DNA from: Lachnospiraceae bacterium
GTDB lineage: Bacteria; Bacillota; Clostridia; Lachnospirales; Lachnospiraceae
Assembly (NCBI GenBank): GCA_016282215.1
Contig: JAEEKC010000069.1
Location: 1 to 6,617 of the forward strand
DNA length: 6,617 nt
Reading direction: 5' to 3'
The position numbers were made by a program, and so were the translations under genes. Numbering within the stretch: position 1 is the stretch's first letter; every line of letters begins with the position of its first letter. The notes under the pieces are model-generated. The model had not been told where the DNA came from. It did not search any database and saw only the letters and a program-made list of their open reading frames with translations. Below, piece after piece: positions 5,580 through 6,617 of this stretch.

Positions 5580-6419
5580 ATGCTCGTTAGGCTTATCAGC
5601 GGGGTCATCCTGCTGGCAGTACTGTTATTTGTGATCGTGACAAACGGCCCTGTGCTTGCGGTTTTTACACTGATTATCTCGGTGCTCGGTTTTTCGGAAC
5701 TGATCAAAGCATGCGGAGTGCGCGCCAAGGATGAAAAGGTCGCGCTTCCCGAGATCGTTGGTTATGCGGGGATCGCGGCATTCGATTTTCTGATGCTTTT
5801 TTACCCGCAGTTTTTTGAACGTTACAGTATGCTGGTGATCATCCTGACCATCATGGGCATGCTGCTTTGCTATGTTTTGACATTTCCGCGTTATAAAGCG
5901 TCTCAGATCATGGCCGGTGCTTTTTCGTTTCTCTATGCGCCGGTTCTTTTATCCTACATTTATCAAACGAGAAATCTGCAGGGAGGACAATACCTGGTAT
6001 GGCTGATCTTTTGCGCATCCTGGGGCTGTGATACCTGCGCCTATGTGGTGGGCATGCTGATCGGCAAGCATAAACTGGCCCCCGTCCTGAGTCCGAAAAA
6101 ATCCATCGAAGGTGCTGTCGGCGGGGTGGTCGGCGCGGCGCTCATCGGTCTGATCTATGCAAAATGCGTGCTTGCATTTTTACCGGCAAGCGGGCTTTCG
6201 CCGGATATCATCTGGATCTTCCCCGTGATCGGTGCGGCGGGTTCTGTACTGAGCCAGTGCGGTGATCTGGCAGCTTCCGGCATCAAACGTGATCATGACA
6301 TTAAAGATTATGCCAATCTGATCCCGGGACATGGCGGCATCATGGACCGTTTCGATTCCGTGATCGTAACGGCGCCGCTGATCTACTATCTGGCGCTGAT
6401 ACTGCTGGCGAATCGGTAG
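5580..6419 (+). CDS. cdsA: Phosphatidate cytidylyltransferase (CDP-diacylglycerol synthase)
   Basis: An integral membrane enzyme that makes CDP-diacylglycerol from phosphatidic acid and CTP, the precursor of phosphatidylglycerol and cardiolipin. The 279-residue protein has about eight hydrophobic segments. Its C-terminal family signature is complete from Ser233 to Asp259: SGIKRD, then KDYA, then IPGHGGIMDRFD, fitting the published CDP-DAG synthase pattern at every position I checked. Upstream, a block with WGCDTCAYVVG, GKHKL and SPKKSIEG is also typical, with SIEG in place of the more common TWEG. The start at 5580 has AGGGGA (5566-5571) eight bases upstream. It sits between uppS and dxr, the usual Firmicutes order. 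Confidence 0.96.
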   Translation: MLVRLISGVILLAVLLFVIVTNGPVLAVFTLIISVLGFSELIKACGVRAKDEKVALPEIVGYAGIAAFDFLMLFYPQFFERYSMLVIILTIMGMLLCYVLTFPRYKASQIMAGAFSFLYAPVLLSYIYQTRNLQGGQYLVWLIFCASWGCDTCAYVVGMLIGKHKLAPVLSPKKSIEGAVGGVVGAALIGLIYAKCVLAFLPASGLSPDIIWIFPVIGAAGSVLSQCGDLAASGIKRDHDIKDYANLIPGHGGIMDRFDSVIVTAPLIYYLALILLANR

Positions 6420-6482
6420 AGCGGTGTTCATCAAAAGAAAAAAACGATCTGAAACTGGAAGAATAAATTGATAATTATTTCC

Positions 6483-6488
6483 TATAAA
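6483..6488 (+). promoter_or_regulatory. Possible -10 element upstream of dxr
   Basis: TATAAA in the AT-rich cdsA-dxr spacer matches the -10 consensus at 5 of 6 bases. No acceptable -35 lies 16-18 bases upstream: TTGATA at 6468-6473 is only nine bases away. There is no TGn extension. The same bases form a weak AT-only stem, TTATTT with AAATAA. It is recorded as a weak candidate only. Confidence 0.2.
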
Positions 6489-6524
6489 TAACGGGAATTG
6501 CAGACAGAAGAAAGACAGTAACAT

Positions 6525-6617
6525 ATGATGAATACAGAGAATACAGCACATAAAAAAATCGTGATCCTGGGGTCTACCGGCTCGATCGGGACGCAGGCTC
6601 TTGAAGTCGTGGAAAGC
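6525..6617 (+). CDS. dxr: 1-deoxy-D-xylulose 5-phosphate reductoisomerase (3'-partial)
   Basis: Only the first 31 codons are present. After a short polar lead comes KKIVILGSTGSIGTQALEVV, the NADPH-binding Rossmann start that is characteristic of DXR (IspC). The enzyme converts DXP to MEP, the committed step of the non-mevalonate isoprenoid pathway, and so supplies UppS with precursors. An in-frame TAA at 6519-6521 limits the start to ATG 6525 or ATG 6528, which are adjacent codons. The upstream purine-rich AGAAGAAAG (6506-6514) is a weak ribosome binding site. The gene lies 105 bases after cdsA, and its position after cdsA matches B. subtilis and relatives. Confidence 0.93.
   Translation, partial: MMNTENTAHKKIVILGSTGSIGTQALEVVES

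Overview
The window looks like a chromosomal segment of a Gram-positive anaerobe of the class Clostridia, probably Lachnospiraceae. The grounds are roughly balanced base composition, strong AGGAGG-type ribosome binding sites, the Firmicutes-like order pyrH-frr-uppS-cdsA-dxr, and an HtrA protease with one PDZ domain and an acidic, Gly/Tyr-rich tail. The family-level placement is inference. Every convincing gene is on the + strand. I see no tRNA, rRNA, CRISPR array, insertion sequence or other sign of a mobile element, and no gene-free stretch reaches 300 bases.

Layout. (1) Positions 1-985 hold the C-terminal part of an HtrA/DegP-type serine protease that begins outside the window. It is followed by a hairpin-plus-T-tract terminator at 1084-1110. 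(2) A clear extended -10 promoter (TGnTATAAT, 1138-1146) opens a new transcription unit. It starts with a membrane-anchored NodB-family (CE4) polysaccharide or peptidoglycan deacetylase. A bactofilin (polymer-forming cytoskeletal protein) with a very long disordered N-terminal half follows. (3) Only 20 bases later comes the conserved housekeeping run: pyrH (UMP kinase), frr (ribosome recycling factor), uppS (undecaprenyl diphosphate synthase), cdsA (CDP-diacylglycerol synthase) and the first 31 codons of dxr (DXP reductoisomerase), cut by the window end. There is no obvious strong terminator between 1110 and 6617, so the deacetylase promoter may feed the whole run. Weaker candidate internal promoters lie before frr and before dxr.

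How the genes fit together. dxr (MEP isoprenoid pathway) and uppS (C55 polyprenyl carrier) feed peptidoglycan precursor export. cdsA supplies CDP-diacylglycerol for phospholipids, and pyrH and frr serve nucleotide supply and translation. The deacetylase and bactofilin at the head of the run plausibly link wall modification to a cytoskeletal scaffold. HtrA provides envelope protein quality control from a separate transcript.

The housekeeping genes are ordinary. The most interesting material is the deacetylase-bactofilin pair: its position where rpsB-tsf often lies, the unusual bactofilin tail with an internal repeat and a CxxC, and a short FFD(R/K)F motif shared by the HtrA tail and the bactofilin C-terminus. 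I found no evidence for a wholly new system such as defence, mobile or RNA-based machinery.
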